8,721 nt of DNA from Candidatus Aphodoplasma excrementigallinarum (GCA_018713805.1 DVOF01000193.1:1-8721), one strand, 5' to 3'. Shown: positions 1 through 6,268, numbered from the stretch's first letter. The notes: generated by a model from the sequence alone, not told the origin. A program made the numbers and translations.

Positions 1-358
1 AAATCAGCATATATTCATGATTGGCTTCCGAAGAATAAACATAATCCAATAATTCATCCGGCAGCTCAAATTGCAAATCACGTAAGGATGTATCTATAAT
101 ATCCTTGTCTAAAGGAAACTGAAGAAAGTACGTGAACGGCTCGTTTAATTCTTTATATGCATAGTTTCCCGACCGTATTCTATCATATTCCCGCAGCCCG
201 CTTGTATCGACCGCGTAGCTGCCATACAGGTTTAATTCTACTGCATTCGGCCTGATAAACGGATCCCGCAGCTCGTCAAACCAGCAAAAGGGGTTTATGA
301 TAATGATAAGTACAAATATGCCGGCTGCCACCGCAAGCGGAATTAAATATTTTTTCAT
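1..358 (-). CDS. Uncharacterised membrane-anchored protein, N-terminal part (cut by window edge)
   Basis: I do not recognise this protein. The first 119 codons are open without a stop and the gene runs off the window at base 1. It starts with MKKYLIPLAVAAGIF followed by a run of isoleucines, giving one membrane segment at about residues 4-22. After that comes a polar stretch (NPFCWFDELRDPFIRPNAVELNLYG spans about 22-46) that should lie outside the membrane. It could be a signal anchor or an uncleaved signal peptide; no lipobox cysteine follows the hydrophobic run, although one Cys sits at about residue 25. The ATG is well supported by an AGGAG ribosome site six bases upstream, and only 13 bases separate it from the stop of the gene before it, so the two are very probably co-transcribed. 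Its base composition is more AT-rich than the rRNA and tRNA methyltransferase genes upstream. The function is unknown. Confidence 0.75.
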   Translation of the reverse strand, partial: MKKYLIPLAVAAGIFVLIIIINPFCWFDELRDPFIRPNAVELNLYGSYAVDTSGLREYDRIRSGNYAYKELNEPFTYFLQFPLDKDIIDTSLRDLQFELPDELLDYVYSSEANHEYMLI

Positions 359-371
359 ATGTTACTCCTGT

Positions 372-962
372 TTACTGAAAATTGTTTTGAACCGGCGGGG
401 AAGCCTCCCAGTTTATCAGCTTAATCTGATACGTTTCATACGCTTCGTCAACGCTGATTGCACTAAACCCAATGCTCCCGCCTGCTTTCTGATACATATA
501 CGGTACCGAATTGGATATTCCCCCTCTGTTGGGCGCTTCATCCCCCATATAATATTGTGCATTCCCATAATCAAAATACAATTCCAGTATCCGGTTGCCC
601 CAGCGGTCCATAAGCTTCATATCCCTACAGTCCAACAACGTAATGCGCTCTTTGCCGCTTTTTAAGTAATCTTCCCATTTGCGGTATTTTCCTGCGGTGC
701 CGCGCGTTTCGAACCCGCTGAATTTGCATATGATTGTATCCTCTATGACGTGCTGGCTACCGCCTATTTCATAGGTAAGTCTAAAAGGAAATTCCCCATA
801 TTTTACTACCGGAGCAGGCGGATTTGCAATAAGGATATTTCCAACCCACGGAACCGACCACGGCACGAATACATAAAGCAATACAAGCCCCTGATATAAA
901 ACAAACAAGGTAACCGCAGAAACGGCTGTTATAACAATAGCTCTCCTGAATTTTGATTTCAT
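372..962 (-). CDS. Uncharacterised single-pass membrane protein
   Basis: A 196-residue protein of unknown function. Residues about 8-32 form one long hydrophobic helix behind a basic MKSKFRR start, so the remaining ~160 residues probably sit on the outer face of the membrane. That outer part has a NPPAPVVKYGEFPF stretch (47-60), an EDTIICKF strand (74-81) and a GKYRKWEDYLKSGKERITLLD segment (91-111). From memory similar proteins are found in gut Clostridia, without an assigned role. An upstream GTG at 977 would add five residues and overlap rsmI. I prefer the ATG at 962 because the GGTGAGGGAAG ribosome site lies just before it, spanning the rsmI stop codon. Translation is therefore probably coupled to rsmI, whose stop ends 11 bases earlier. 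One sampled row is about 45% GC, well below rsmI. Two cysteines (79 and 111) remain in the outer domain. Confidence 0.75.
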   Translation of the reverse strand: MKSKFRRAIVITAVSAVTLFVLYQGLVLLYVFVPWSVPWVGNILIANPPAPVVKYGEFPFRLTYEIGGSQHVIEDTIICKFSGFETRGTAGKYRKWEDYLKSGKERITLLDCRDMKLMDRWGNRILELYFDYGNAQYYMGDEAPNRGGISNSVPYMYQKAGGSIGFSAISVDEAYETYQIKLINWEASPPVQNNFQ

Positions 963-973
963 TTGCGCTTCCC

Positions 974-1801
974 TCACCGCTTTTTAATCATGGCGTACAC
1001 TTCGTTTTTCCGCAGGCCGCGGTCCTTCGCCGCCGCCTTAATCGCTTCCATCTCGCTCATACCCGCATCGGTATAGCGTTTTACATGCTCCTCGATGGGA
1101 AGGTCGGTATAATCCTCCGTATCCTGCTCCGTCTTCCCCTCGATCACAAGCGCGAACTCGCCCTTTGGCGGCGTCTGCTCATACTTTTCAATCGCCTGCG
1201 ACAGCGTCATCAGGCAAATTTCCTCAAACTTTTTCGTCAGCTCGCGCGCAATGGAAATGCGCCGGTCTCCAAGCGTGTCGTATAAGTCCTGCAAGGTCGC
1301 GCGCAGCTTGTGCGGCGCCTCATAAAACACCATCGTGCGCCGCTCATCCCGGATGTCTAAAAGGTGTTCCCGGCGCTGCTTTTTATTGACGGATAAAAAC
1401 CCTTCAAAGCAGAACCGCCCCGTCGCCAACCCGGAGGTCACAACCGCGGAAATGACAGCCGCTGCGCCCGGGACGCTCGTCACCGGAATCCCCTGCGCAA
1501 TACACGCCGCCACCAGCTCCTCCCCCGGGTCGGAAATGCCAGGCGTGCCCGCGTCCGAAACGACGGCAATGTTTTTCCCTTCCTGCAAAAGAGAGAGCAG
1601 ATACGCGCCCTTATCCCGTTTATTGTGTTCATAATAGCTCGTCATTTTTGTGGAAATATGGAAATGGTTCAGCAGTTTCACCGTTTGCCGCGTATCCTCC
1701 GCCGCAATCAGGTCCACCATAGCCAGCGTATCCAGACACCGCTGCGTAATGTCGCCCAGATTACCAATCGGCGTTGCGCACAGGTAAAGCGTTCCGCTCA
1801 C
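974..1801 (-). CDS. rsmI: 16S rRNA (cytidine1402-2'-O)-methyltransferase RsmI
   Basis: RsmI adds a 2'-O-methyl group from S-adenosylmethionine to C1402 of 16S rRNA, in the decoding centre of the small subunit; the protein is cytosolic. At 275 residues it has the usual family length. It has the SAM-dependent tetrapyrrole/diphthamide methylase fold: LYLCATPIGNLGDIT at 5-19, AAEDTR at 33-38, the signature SDAGTPGISDPG at 82-93, PGAAAVISA at 111-119 and a VFYEAPHKL segment at 158-166. The C-terminal tail (243-275) carries the helical MSEMEAIKAAAKDRGLRKNEVY segment seen in Firmicute members. The start is a GTG at 1801 that overlaps the trmN6 stop as GTGA, so the two genes are translationally coupled. 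This order (trmN6 then rsmI) is the same as yabB-yabC in B. subtilis, although the yazA GIY-YIG gene found between them there is absent. Confidence 0.95.
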   Translation of the reverse strand: MSGTLYLCATPIGNLGDITQRCLDTLAMVDLIAAEDTRQTVKLLNHFHISTKMTSYYEHNKRDKGAYLLSLLQEGKNIAVVSDAGTPGISDPGEELVAACIAQGIPVTSVPGAAAVISAVVTSGLATGRFCFEGFLSVNKKQRREHLLDIRDERRTMVFYEAPHKLRATLQDLYDTLGDRRISIARELTKKFEEICLMTLSQAIEKYEQTPPKGEFALVIEGKTEQDTEDYTDLPIEEHVKRYTDAGMSEMEAIKAAAKDRGLRKNEVYAMIKKR

Positions 1802-2529
1802 ATCCCATACCCCCTTTCATAAATCGCATCGATTTCTTTCGTATAGTTCCCGTTTTCGTCGTATACGTACAGCGGCGGCAAAAGCTTGAGCTCGCGCCCG
1901 CCCTGCGCGCTTCCTTCGATCAAGACGATATTTGCGCGCTTCCCGCACGACGGGTGTACCATCTGCATCCGCTTCGGCTCGATCCGGTATTCCCGCATGG
2001 CGGTAAAGATATCGACCAGCCGCTCCGGCCGGTGGACTAAAAACAGCTTCCCGCCCGGTCGGAGCAGGTACGCCGCCGCTTTTATCACATCCTCCAGCGT
2101 ACAGAGCACCTCATGGCGCGCAATCCGCAGCGCCTCGTTTTCATTTTTCAGCCCGCAGGTGTCCTTCATATAAGGCGGGTTGCACGTCACAACGTCAAAA
2201 CTGCCGCGTGAAAACAGCTTGTCCGCCTCCTTCAAATCGGCGCACACCACGTCGACGCGCCCCTCCAGCCCATTGAGCGCCATGCTCCGCCGGGCCAGCT
2301 CCGCCGCGCGCGGCTGCACCTCCAGCGCCGTGATGCGCGGGGTCGCCGTCTTCCCCGCAAGCAGGAGTGCGACGATCCCGTTCCCGCTGCATAAATCGAC
2401 CGTACGCTCCGACGGTGCACTTTTCGCCATATGCGCCAAAAGCACCGCGTCCACGCCAAAACAGAAGCCGTCCGTATCCTGTATCAATTTCAGCCCTTTA
2501 TATTGTAAATCGTCGATCCGTTCCGCCAT
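1798..2529 (-). CDS. trmN6: tRNA1(Val) (adenine37-N6)-methyltransferase family protein TrmN6/YabB
   Basis: A 243-residue SAM-dependent methyltransferase of the YfiC/YabB family, which in E. coli makes N6-methyladenosine at position 37 of a valine tRNA. Visible motifs: DGFCFGVDAVLLA at 20-32, the SAM-binding loop DLCSGNG at 45-51, the acidic strand end ALEVQP at 68-73, and NPPYMK at 117-122, the N6-adenine methylase catalytic tetrad. It ends with the family's YDENGNYTKEIDAIY segment. The reading frame is open to a TTG at 2553. I choose the ATG at 2529 because it begins the conserved MAERIDDLQ stretch, because a GGTGAGG site precedes it (although only two bases away, which is short), and because a predicted promoter would place the transcript start near 2551. 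It shares four bases with rsmI. The exact modified position in this organism is inferred from the family. Confidence 0.9.
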   Translation of the reverse strand: MAERIDDLQYKGLKLIQDTDGFCFGVDAVLLAHMAKSAPSERTVDLCSGNGIVALLLAGKTATPRITALEVQPRAAELARRSMALNGLEGRVDVVCADLKEADKLFSRGSFDVVTCNPPYMKDTCGLKNENEALRIARHEVLCTLEDVIKAAAYLLRPGGKLFLVHRPERLVDIFTAMREYRIEPKRMQMVHPSCGKRANIVLIEGSAQGGRELKLLPPLYVYDENGNYTKEIDAIYERGYGM

Positions 2530-2557
2530 AACCTCACCGCCCGCATACTGCAACTTT

Positions 2558-2585
2558 GTTATAAATGAAAATTACCGGCCGCCAA
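2558..2585 (-). promoter_or_regulatory. Possible sigma-A promoter for trmN6-rsmI
   Basis: On the minus strand TTGGCG (2585-2580, four of six matches to TTGACA) is followed after 16 bases by TATAAC (2563-2558, five of six matches to TATAAT). Transcription would begin near 2551, about 22 bases before the ATG at 2529. The -35 box lies inside the ferredoxin terminator hairpin, so the two elements overlap. A promoter is expected here because the terminator would otherwise cut trmN6 and the genes behind it off from upstream transcription. The match is moderate and the call is tentative. Confidence 0.4.
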
Positions 2586-2600
2586 ACGGCAGCCGGCAAT
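2567..2600 (-). terminator. Rho-independent terminator of the ferredoxin gene
   Basis: The transcript can form a 13-base-pair stem: ATTGCCGGCTGCC pairs with GGCGGCCGGTAAT using two G-U pairs, closed by a four-base GTTT loop. The stem is followed directly by TTTT and an AT-rich stretch. It starts 15 bases after the ferredoxin stop codon. The strong GC stem plus T-tract is a standard intrinsic terminator. Confidence 0.85.
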
Positions 2601-2615
2601 CCTTTGCTTTGACCC

Positions 2616-2786
2616 TTACGCCTGAACAGGCGCGCCAACCGGGCAAGTGTCTGCGCAAGCGCCGCACTCAATGCAAGCGTCAGCGTCGATTACATAGATG
2701 CCGTCGCCCTCCGAAATGCAGCCTACAGGACATTCCCCTGCGCAAGCGCCGCAGCTGATGCACGAATCTTCTATTTTATATGCCAT
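2616..2786 (-). CDS. 2[4Fe-4S] clostridial-type ferredoxin
   Basis: A 56-residue soluble electron carrier, below the size of most ORF cut-offs. It begins MAYKIEDSC and has two CxxCxxCxxxCP cluster motifs: Cys 9, 12, 15, 19 in CISCGACAGECP and Cys 38, 41, 44, 48 in CIECGACADTCP. As in all such ferredoxins each cubane should take three cysteines from one motif and the fourth from the other. The central YVIDADACI segment and the CPVGAP end match the classical Clostridium ferredoxins closely. An additional ninth cysteine at residue 23 (in PVGCIS) lies outside the motifs. The ATG has a strong AGGAGGTG ribosome site. The gene sits between ricT and trmN6 but has its own promoter and terminator, so it is likely transcribed alone. 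Its redox partners cannot be told from the sequence. Confidence 0.95.
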   Translation of the reverse strand: MAYKIEDSCISCGACAGECPVGCISEGDGIYVIDADACIECGACADTCPVGAPVQA

Positions 2787-2818
2787 GAAACACACCTCCT
2801 GCCTTTCAGATTGCTTTC

Positions 2819-2847
2819 ATTATAGCAGATATCTTTCTATTCTTCAA
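2819..2847 (-). promoter_or_regulatory. Sigma-A promoter (extended -10) for the ferredoxin gene
   Basis: On the minus strand TTGAAG (2847-2842) is followed by a 17-base spacer and a perfect TATAAT (2824-2819). TGC directly before the -10 makes it an extended -10 element (TGnTATAAT). The -35 lies in the last codons of ricT and the -10 in the gap behind it. Transcription should start near 2812, giving a leader of about 25 bases that contains the AGGAGGTG ribosome site. Confidence 0.8.
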
Positions 2848-3706
2848 GTGTTTTTGCGTTTTCCTTATTAATTTCCTTCGTATCTTTTTTCTTGCCGCTG
2901 CCTAGCACCTTGACGTCTTTGACGGGAAACTCCGTCACCTGCTTTTCCTTGCCGCCGTCAATGCTGACCTTGACCTTCCCTTTGAGCAGGTTGACCGATA
3001 CGACCGTCCCTTTCCCGTCCGGCGTGGACACGAGCGCCCCTTGCTTGGGCGTAACCTTCAGCAGGTCCTCGTACGCCTCCTGCTCGTATTTTAGACAGCA
3101 CATCAGCCGCCCGCACGTACCGGAAATCTTGGTCGGGTTGAGAGATAAGCCCTGCTCCTTCGCCATTTTAATGCTGACGGGCGCAAAGTCGCCCAAAAAC
3201 TGGCTGCAGCACAAATTCCGCCCGCAGATACCATAGCTGCCAATCATTTTCGCCTCGTCGCGCACGCCGATTTGCCGCAGCTCAATGCGTGTACGGAACA
3301 CGCTCGCCAAATCCTTGACCAGCTCGCGGAAGTCGATCCGCCCGTCCGCCGTAAAGTAAAACAGCACCTTGCTGCCGTCGAACGTATACTCCACGTCGAC
3401 CAGCTTCATCTCTAACTTATGCGCCTTGATCTTTTCAGAGCAGATCACAAACGCCTCGGCCTCTTTCTTTTCATTGTCCTCTATCTTTTTGAAGTCCTCT
3501 TTCGTCGCGGCGCGCACCACCTTTTTGAGCGGCTGCACCACACCCGACTCATCTACCAGACGGTTCGCGATCGCCACCGTCCCCATCTCCACGCCGCGCG
3601 CAGTTTCCACAATCACGGACGCGCCGACCTCCAGTGTCAGGTCGCCCGGGTCAAAGTAATAAATTTTCCCAACGCTTTTAAAGCGTACTCCTACAATCTG
3701 TACCAT
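2837..3706 (-). CDS. ricT: RicT (YaaT), PSP1-domain subunit of the Ric complex
   Basis: RicT belongs to the PSP1/YaaT family. In B. subtilis it joins RicA and RicF in an Fe-S cluster-bearing complex that acts with RNase Y in mRNA maturation and affects competence, sporulation and biofilm formation. The 289-residue protein shows the PSP1 region at about residues 60-145. The cysteine-rich family core follows, with GICGRNLCCSQFL at 159-171 and SGTCGRLMCCLKYE at 195-208 (Cys 161, 166, 167, 198, 203, 204). Residues 221-268 (from KQGALVSTPDGKGTVVSVN) look like a small beta-barrel, KOW-like module, and the tail is lysine and glutamate rich. The ATG has an AAGGAG site seven bases upstream. The gene follows holB after 65 bases containing a terminator-like hairpin, as part of the conserved darA-holB-ricT order. 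The yabA gene usually found next in Bacillus is missing and a ferredoxin takes its place. Confidence 0.93.
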   Translation of the reverse strand: MVQIVGVRFKSVGKIYYFDPGDLTLEVGASVIVETARGVEMGTVAIANRLVDESGVVQPLKKVVRAATKEDFKKIEDNEKKEAEAFVICSEKIKAHKLEMKLVDVEYTFDGSKVLFYFTADGRIDFRELVKDLASVFRTRIELRQIGVRDEAKMIGSYGICGRNLCCSQFLGDFAPVSIKMAKEQGLSLNPTKISGTCGRLMCCLKYEQEAYEDLLKVTPKQGALVSTPDGKGTVVSVNLLKGKVKVSIDGGKEKQVTEFPVKDVKVLGSGKKKDTKEINKENAKTLEE

Positions 3707-3726
3707 GTTCGTTCTCCTTATCTATC

Positions 3727-3757
3727 AAAAGTCCTCCCGGCCTATCCGCCGGGAGAA
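3727..3757 (-). terminator. Terminator-like hairpin between holB and ricT
   Basis: The transcript reads TTCTCCCGGC, a six-base loop, then GCCGGGAGGA, forming a ten-base-pair stem with one G-U pair, followed by C and TTTT. This has the shape of an intrinsic terminator, although the T-tract is short. No credible promoter fits in the 20 bases between it and the ricT ribosome site. It may therefore be a leaky terminator or attenuator that lowers ricT expression relative to darA-holB, or a stem that protects a processed RNA end. Confidence 0.65.
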
Positions 3758-3771
3758 GCTTGCTTGCCAAT

Positions 3772-4788
3772 TCAATCTCCATAAAAAATACCTGCCGCAA
3801 GCCAGAGCACCGCCGCCTTCCGGCTGACGTGGCGCGACAGCATTTGCTGCGCCGTCAGAATGCAGCGTGCTGCATGGTCGAGCCGTGCGCGGCTGACACG
3901 CGCGCAGACTGCGCGCAATTCCTCCATCAAATCGCGGTTCGCGATCCCCTGCCCAATACCGTTTGACAGCCGGAGCAAGTCCGACGCAAACGACAGCATA
4001 AAGTCGAGCAAAAGCGCTGCGTTGTCCATGCCGCCCTCTTTGCCCTTTTTTTGCTGCTCAAACAAATCGCCGACGGAAAAAACCGCCTCCTCGTCCGCGC
4101 CAAGCAACAGCGAACGGAGCGCGTCAAACGCTTTGCGCCGCAGCTCCCAGGCCTCCCCGCCGCTGCACAGCAGGTCAGCCCGCCCGGCAATCCCCGCCGA
4201 AAACGAAACAATAAAGTCCAGCCTGTCCATCATGTGCGGATACGTGTTTTTGACATACTGCGCCATCTGCGCGTCCGTCTTGGGCGTGAAGCGTACAATC
4301 CGGCTGCGTGAGCGCACCGTCGGCAAGATCAGCTCCGCATTGCTGACACAAATGATAAACACCGCATAGGAAGGCGGCTCCTCGAGAATCTTGAGCATGG
4401 CGTTCTGCGCCTGCGGCGTCAATGCATCGCCGTCCTCAATGATATAGACCTTGCGCGCCGCCCGGAACGGCTTTGTATATACATCCGAAATAACGGCGCG
4501 GATTTCATCTGCGCCGACACTCTTTTTTGACGTGATGTCAGAGAGCGACAGGCTCTGCAAATCGGGATTGTTGCCGCCCGCCGCCTGCACGCAGCTCTCG
4601 CACACGCCGCAGGGCGGCTCCCCTGCGCCCTCGCACAGAAGAGCCGCCGCAAAGTAGCGAGCCGTCTCCCGCGTGGGGAGCCCCTCCTCGCCTTCAAACA
4701 GATAGGCGTGGACGCTCGTCCCCTCCCGGAGGCCGCCGAGCAGGCCGCAAAGCAACCCTTCCTCCACATTCGGCCTTACAAGCGGCAT
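3772..4788 (-). CDS. holB: DNA polymerase III subunit delta' (clamp loader)
   Basis: HolB is the delta' subunit of the clamp-loader complex that places the beta sliding clamp on primed DNA. The 338-residue protein has an AAA+ core with a four-cysteine zinc module at Cys 52, 60, 63 and 66 (CEGAGEPPCGVCESC). It also has a Walker-B-like VYIIEDGDALTPQAQNAMLKILEEPP region (114-139) and a helical collar domain after about residue 215. The ATP-binding loop is degenerate: EGEEGLPTRETA at 32-43 has no GK[ST], which fits delta' being the non-hydrolysing subunit. The family's SRC motif reads SRS (160-162), keeping the arginine but not the cysteine. The ATG overlaps the darA stop by one base (TAATG) with an AGAAGG site before it, so translation is coupled. 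The collar domain is the least conserved part, as is usual in this family. Confidence 0.93.
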   Translation of the reverse strand: MPLVRPNVEEGLLCGLLGGLREGTSVHAYLFEGEEGLPTRETARYFAAALLCEGAGEPPCGVCESCVQAAGGNNPDLQSLSLSDITSKKSVGADEIRAVISDVYTKPFRAARKVYIIEDGDALTPQAQNAMLKILEEPPSYAVFIICVSNAELILPTVRSRSRIVRFTPKTDAQMAQYVKNTYPHMMDRLDFIVSFSAGIAGRADLLCSGGEAWELRRKAFDALRSLLLGADEEAVFSVGDLFEQQKKGKEGGMDNAALLLDFMLSFASDLLRLSNGIGQGIANRDLMEELRAVCARVSRARLDHAARCILTAQQMLSRHVSRKAAVLWLAAGIFYGD

Positions 4789-5117
4789 TATACCTTCTCA
4801 AACCTTTCTACGTCCACAACAAAGATCGTCGCGCCGCCAACCTCGACCTCGACCGGATACGGCGTATACCCCGACCCGAGCCCCGACATCGGCACCGGCG
4901 TACTGATGATCTGCTTTCTCGTTTCGCTCTTGGACTTGATGATGTCGATGACCGTCTGCACGTTCTGCTCGCTCGTGCCGACTAAAAGCGTCATGTTCCC
5001 TGCCTTCAGAAAGCCGCCCGTCGTTGCCAGCTTCGTCACGCTGAAGCCCTGCTTGTTCAGCTCGCTCATAACCTTGGAGCCGTCCTCGTCATGTACGATT
5101 GCAAGTATCAGTTTCAT
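4788..5117 (-). CDS. darA: Cyclic-di-AMP receptor DarA (YaaQ/PstA), PII-like protein
   Basis: DarA is a small cytosolic PII-like trimer that binds cyclic-di-AMP; its downstream partner is not settled. The 109-residue length is exactly that of the family. Recognisable parts are MKLILAIVHDEDG at the start, the conserved TTGGFLKAGNMTLLVG segment at 32-47, a flexible loop rich in Ser and Gly around 65-88, and the EVEVGGATIFVVDVERFE ending. The frame is open to an ATG at 5168, but the start at 5117 is chosen because it begins at the family start and has a perfect AGGAGG site seven bases upstream. It is the first gene of the darA-holB-ricT unit, behind a strong promoter. The Bacillus neighbours tmk (before) and yaaR (after) are absent, so darA and holB touch directly. 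Confidence 0.95.
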   Translation of the reverse strand: MKLILAIVHDEDGSKVMSELNKQGFSVTKLATTGGFLKAGNMTLLVGTSEQNVQTVIDIIKSKSETRKQIISTPVPMSGLGSGYTPYPVEVEVGGATIFVVDVERFEKV

Positions 5118-5192
5118 AAAACATCCTCCTTTACTGCAAAATAATCTATTTCTGCAACTAACATACAATTTATTACAGTTCCCTGCACTTCA

Positions 5193-5221
5193 ATTATACC
5201 ACACGGTTTTCAAAATAGCAA
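5193..5221 (-). promoter_or_regulatory. Sigma-A promoter for darA-holB-ricT
   Basis: On the minus strand TTGCTA (5221-5216, four of six matches) is followed by a 17-base spacer and a perfect TATAAT (5198-5193). TGG directly before it makes an extended -10 element. Transcription should start near 5186 and give a leader of about 69 bases before darA. The -35 begins 18 bases after the tsaD stop codon; I see no clear terminator for tsaD in between, so some read-through is possible. Confidence 0.78.
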
Positions 5222-5238
5222 CAGGTATTGTCTGCACG

Positions 5239-6264
5239 CTATGCCGTCCCAAGCTCCAGGCTCGCCACAGCGTTTAGATCGAGGCCGGCAAAGTCGCCGC
5301 GTAAATACTGATAGTATGCCGCGCAGCCGATCATGGCCGCATTGTCGGTACACAGCGCCATCGGCGGCACGTAAAACGAAATCCCATGCTCCCTACATAC
5401 GCGCTCCATCTGTGCGCGCAGCGCGCTGTTCGCCGCCACGCCGCCGGCAAGCGCGCACTTGTCCGCGCCAGTCCCAAGCGCGGCCTGCACCGTATGGCTG
5501 CAAAGCACGTCGACAACAGCCGCCTGGAAGCTTGCCGCAATGTCGGCCTTATTGTACGCCTCGCCCTTCTGTTCCAGCTTGTGCAGGTGGTTGATGACTG
5601 CCGTTTTCACGCCGCTGAAGCTGAAGTCGAGCGGGTTCGCCATCCGGACGCGCGGGAACTGCACCGCCGCCGGGTCGCCCTCCTTTGCCAATTTGTCGAT
5701 GAGCGGGCCGCCCGGATATCCGAGCCCGAGCACGCGCGCCACCTTGTCGTACGCTTCCCCTGCCGCGTCGTCGCAGGTGCGGCCCAGCACGGAAAAGTCC
5801 GTATAACTTTTCACATGCACGATGTGGCTGTGCCCGCCGGACGCCACCAGGCAGAGAAACGGCGGTTCTAATTCCTTATGGGCAATCAGGTTTGCCATGA
5901 TATGCCCCCGGATATGGTGTACAGCGATCAGGGGTTTCTTTGCCGCGTAGGCAATGGCCTTTGCCTCTGAAACGCCGACCAGCAGCGCGCCGACCAGCCC
6001 CGGCCCGTACGTCACCGCCACCGCGTCGAGCGCGTCCAGCGTCACGCCCGCCTGCGCGAGCGCCTCGTCGATCACCGTGTCGATCGCCTCCAAGTGGCAG
6101 CGCGACGCAATCTCCGGTACGACGCCGCCGTAGCGCTTATGTATGTCGATCTGTGAGTTGATGACGTTTGACAGTACGTCGCGGCCGTTTTTTACGACTG
6201 CGGCGGCTGTTTCGTCGCAGGAACTCTCGATCGCCAGTATCAAACTATCCTTCTTCTGTTCCAT
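5239..6264 (-). CDS. tsaD: tRNA N6-threonylcarbamoyladenosine transferase TsaD
   Basis: TsaD moves the threonylcarbamoyl group from threonylcarbamoyl-AMP to A37 of ANN-decoding tRNAs, completing the t6A modification. It works in a complex with TsaB and TsaE. The 341-residue ASKHA-fold protein is full length. It shows AIESSCDETAAAVV (11-24), the metal-binding HHIRGH motif (116-121, with His 117 and 121), SGGHSHIV (142-149), DDAAGEAYDKVARVLGLGYPGGP (165-187) and ALAGGVAANSALR (271-283). TDNAAMIGCAAY at 306-317 has Asp 307 as the likely third metal ligand. It follows rimI by four bases and closes the tsaC-phosphatase-rimI-tsaD cluster. A GGTGAT site precedes the ATG. TsaB and TsaE, often encoded beside tsaD, are not in the window and must lie elsewhere if the pathway is standard. 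Confidence 0.97.
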   Translation of the reverse strand: MEQKKDSLILAIESSCDETAAAVVKNGRDVLSNVINSQIDIHKRYGGVVPEIASRCHLEAIDTVIDEALAQAGVTLDALDAVAVTYGPGLVGALLVGVSEAKAIAYAAKKPLIAVHHIRGHIMANLIAHKELEPPFLCLVASGGHSHIVHVKSYTDFSVLGRTCDDAAGEAYDKVARVLGLGYPGGPLIDKLAKEGDPAAVQFPRVRMANPLDFSFSGVKTAVINHLHKLEQKGEAYNKADIAASFQAAVVDVLCSHTVQAALGTGADKCALAGGVAANSALRAQMERVCREHGISFYVPPMALCTDNAAMIGCAAYYQYLRGDFAGLDLNAVASLELGTA

Positions 6265-6268
6265 CGAA

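Noticed and set aside
2530..2553. TTG start for trmN6 adding eight residues
   Set aside because: The extra residues are not part of the family start, and the TTG would lie at or before the predicted transcript start; the ATG at 2529 fits better.
2180..2758. Plus-strand open frame of 192 codons spanning the ferredoxin and trmN6
   Set aside because: It crosses a terminator, a promoter and two recognised minus-strand genes and has no recognisable motif.
5118..5168. Upstream ATG for darA adding 17 residues
   Set aside because: It would bury the perfect AGGAGG site inside the gene and exceed the fixed 109-residue family length.
5118..5238. Riboswitch or regulatory RNA in the tsaD-darA gap
   Set aside because: The leader is only about 69 bases, AT-rich, and shows just one weak hairpin; nothing matches a known riboswitch class.
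5386..5871. Plus-strand open frame of 161 codons opposite tsaD
   Set aside because: Antisense to a full-length TsaD with every motif intact; the composition is that of a shadow frame.
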